Source: Sergeia podlipaevii (lineage: Eukaryota; Euglenozoa; Kinetoplastea; Trypanosomatida; Trypanosomatidae). Taken from it: 48,958 nt of DNA. Location of the stretch: positions 1 to 48,958 of the forward strand of contig JASANZ010002120.1 of NCBI GenBank assembly GCA_030849805.1, written 5' to 3'. Under the pieces are notes generated by a model, which searched no databases, was not told the DNA's origin, and worked only from the letters and a program-made list of their open reading frames with translations. Position numbers and translations under genes: made by a program. Positions 46,810 to 48,958 of the stretch are shown piece by piece. The first letter of the stretch is position 1. Every line of letters begins with the position of its first letter.

Positions 46810-48958
46810 CGCCGCGCGGAAGGGCGACGGCCTTGCTGGCCCACCACCAGTACAACCCCCCACTCACTTCACTACCTCCTCTTCCTTGGCCGCTCAAGCA
46901 GACATGCCTGCTGTCCTCGCGGCCTACAAGGAGGAAGTCGAGAAGCTCAAGGATGCCCTACAGCTTGTGAGTAAAGAGAAGGGCTCGAGTGGGGTGCTAG
47001 AGGGCAAGTATCTTGCCCAGCTGAAGAAGTGTCGCACTCTAACTGTTGAACTAGAATCTGAGAAAGCACGGAACAAACAATTAATGACTGAAGTGGAGGA
47101 GGCACGGCTGGGGCAGAAACAGCAACAACAGTCCAATAATGCTAACAAAGAGAAGCGCAATAAAGCAGGCAGTAGTAACGCTGGACTGGCCTCTAGTGCT
47201 GCTGGAGAACTCGGCGGGGGAGACGGCGAGGAAGGTGGGGGCGGTACACACGCAGCGGCCGTCAAGGAGGCTAAAGAACGAGCTGCTCGTGCGTATCAGC
47301 AGCTGCGTGAGCGGGACCTGCAGTTAGAGGAAATAAAGCGAGAGAATGGTCAGCTGAGGCAGATGTTTTCGCGAGAGGTGGGCAAGACTCCTGCAGAGGT
47401 GGAGCAGCTACTGCAAAGTGGGGGAGACACTAGCAGACCGCAAGGAGCGGAGGATACAGATACGCCAGCAGCAGCAGCAGCTGGATGGCGAGGACGCGCG
47501 GAGCACATCGCGCTGTTAAGGACGAAGGTGAAGGACCTGGAGCGCTCTCTGGCCACCTCTCGTGCTGTGCAGCAAGAGACCCAGTTGCACCTTGAAGCTC
47601 ATCTTCAGCAGCAGCAACAGCAACAGCAGCGTGCTGTCGGAAGCGTCATCGACGGTGGCGGAGATGATGTAGCGTCCCTCATGCAGATAGCAAGACAGAG
47701 CGAGCAGGGGACTTTGGTAGGCATCAACCGTGTTGTTGCTGCAGGCGGAGCCGGCAGGAGCTCGGGGGTGTCAGTGGGTGGAGTGTCAGCGGCGACGGGC
47801 ATCACCATGGCGACCACCACGCGGCGTGACGTGGATGATGACGCGAGACAGCGTGTGTCGGACATGGCAAACAAACGCCTTGGCACGCTGCGAGATGTGC
47901 AGGCTGCCTTGGAAGAAAAGACTGCTGAGGTGAAGGAGGAAAGGCAAAAGCAAGCCGCTCTTCAAGCCCGCTTCTCCAACCTGCAGGCTAGTAACTCACA
48001 ACTAAAAACGTATATTGCAACTATTCTCGAGAAGAGCGCCACAGACGATGAGCTCATCAGTGCATACAAGGCTGAAGTCGAGGAATCGCGGAAGACCACC
48101 TACCTGCTCAAGCAAGAGATTGCAGATGCGCAGGAGCAGCTATGGGGAGGTGAGAACAGCAGCAGCAGCGCTGGTCAACGAAACAATAAAGCCACTCTTT
48201 CTGACGGAGTGGCTGCTGCTGTTGCTTCCAATAATCGCTCCACTGACGTAGGCACTGAAGGCGACACCTTGCGGCTTGCGCGAGAGAACGCTGCGATGCG
48301 GCAGCGCATTTCCACCCTTGAAGCCCAATTGATGGACACGGAGAGGGAACAAGCAAGAAGGAGCTCCATCGTTGTCGCTACGGACGGTGCTCCGGCCTTT
48401 TCTCCGGTTACGACCAGCTCGGACTACGACAGCGCGCTCGCCAACTGGGTTATCGAAGCGCTGCGGGATCCTGCATCGACCATCGCAGCGGGCACCGCCA
48501 CCGCGGATGAAGCCGAGGTGCTCGCAGCGGTTGGTGGTGCTCTCCGCTGTGCACATGCGCATCTTGTGGCTGTGGAAGAGGCGTGGTCGATGCGGCACAC
48601 GAACACTGGAAGCAGTTCAGGTGGAACCGGTAAGTTGTATGAGCAGTACAAAGGTATCCTCACTCGCTCTCAACGGTGTCTATCAGCTGTGTCAACTGGT
48701 GGTGGTGGGGCGGAAGGCGAGGCGCTGGCTTCTGCCGTGAAGGCACTCGCCACGTTGCCCCCACTGGAGAGCTTTCTTCTCAGAGAGAACAGCGATCTCA
48801 AGCAGCGCGTCAAGTCTCTGACAGAGGTGCTCAAGAGGGAGTCGCAAGCCCATGCGCTTATTCTTCGACAACAGAAGGGCAGCAATCGTAACTATTCTGC
48901 TGAAGCGCCTGCGGAGGTGCCAGAATTGTCAGTGTCAGCGGCGGCCGTTGATGTGAAG
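46796..48958 (+). CDS. Coiled-coil protein, possibly CCDC13-like (3' partial)
   Basis: The frame stays open to the last base, giving 721 codons without a stop. Residues 1-36 are Pro/Ser/Thr-rich. Coiled coil begins at DMPAVLAAYKEEVEKLKDAL (from residue 37). Heptad-rich stretches alternate with Gly/Ser/Gln linkers. VKDLERSL (near 246) and the block ANKRLGTLRDVQAAL to ATILEKSATDDELISAYKAEVEESR (about 360-430) look like the most conserved parts. The LEKxxxDDELIxA pattern reminds me of CCDC13, a centriolar-satellite and flagellar protein, but this is weak. The start is either ATG 46796 or, if the tract at 46741 directs splicing to 46809, ATG 46904. The C-terminus lies beyond the window. Confidence 0.8.
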   Translation, partial: MYDYSAARKGDGLAGPPPVQPPTHFTTSSSLAAQADMPAVLAAYKEEVEKLKDALQLVSKEKGSSGVLEGKYLAQLKKCRTLTVELESEKARNKQLMTEVEEARLGQKQQQQSNNANKEKRNKAGSSNAGLASSAAGELGGGDGEEGGGGTHAAAVKEAKERAARAYQQLRERDLQLEEIKRENGQLRQMFSREVGKTPAEVEQLLQSGGDTSRPQGAEDTDTPAAAAAGWRGRAEHIALLRTKVKDLERSLATSRAVQQETQLHLEAHLQQQQQQQQRAVGSVIDGGGDDVASLMQIARQSEQGTLVGINRVVAAGGAGRSSGVSVGGVSAATGITMATTTRRDVDDDARQRVSDMANKRLGTLRDVQAALEEKTAEVKEERQKQAALQARFSNLQASNSQLKTYIATILEKSATDDELISAYKAEVEESRKTTYLLKQEIADAQEQLWGGENSSSSAGQRNNKATLSDGVAAAVASNNRSTDVGTEGDTLRLARENAAMRQRISTLEAQLMDTEREQARRSSIVVATDGAPAFSPVTTSSDYDSALANWVIEALRDPASTIAAGTATADEAEVLAAVGGALRCAHAHLVAVEEAWSMRHTNTGSSSGGTGKLYEQYKGILTRSQRCLSAVSTGGGGAEGEALASAVKALATLPPLESFLLRENSDLKQRVKSLTEVLKRESQAHALILRQQKGSNRNYSAEAPAEVPELSVSAAAVDVK

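Overview
This window is nuclear DNA from a trypanosomatid protist (Kinetoplastea). Every credible gene lies on the + strand, none shows a cis intron, and the spacers are rich in T/C tracts followed by AG, which suits polycistronic transcription with trans-splicing. Coding stretches are moderately GC-rich and dense in CAG/CAA glutamine codons; spacers are AT-rich with TA, TG and GTT microsatellites. A UDP-galactopyranose mutase gene argues against the Trypanosoma brucei clade. I cannot name the species.

Layout. 1-8943: the 3' part of a giant repeat protein resembling calpain-like/GM6-type cytoskeletal proteins, with a 2.2-kb super-repeat, a Ser/Arg-rich zone and a degenerate EF-hand-like end. 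9721-11358: UDP-galactopyranose mutase (GLF). 11436-11905: a broken coding remnant. 12540-15008: a protein with 26 RIAEEE units, probably one long charged helix. 15586-18474: a fidgetin-like-1 type AAA ATPase with a recognisable RAD51-binding FxxA motif.

19024-27113: the centre of interest, an array of five ecotin-family inhibitors of serine peptidases (ISPs). Four are short (142-144 residues) and form all four combinations of two N-terminal and two C-terminal half types. The fifth is a 450-residue ISP3-like protein whose ecotin domain has lost the Met-Met reactive site and which carries a long Ser/Arg-rich tail.

27114-30417 is a gene-free spacer containing an N flanked by a 117-bp direct repeat, most likely an assembly join. 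Next come a 1905-residue multi-pass membrane protein (30418-36135), a coiled-coil protein resembling the outer dynein arm docking protein ODAD3/CCDC151 (36526-38526), an unrecognised 1723-residue protein (41027-46198), and the 5' part of another coiled-coil protein (46796 to the window end).

These genes are not an operon in the bacterial sense; apart from the ISP array, neighbours look functionally unrelated, as is usual in trypanosomatid gene clusters. Positions, motifs and repeats were read directly from the sequence. Family assignments rest on recalled family features, not on database searches.
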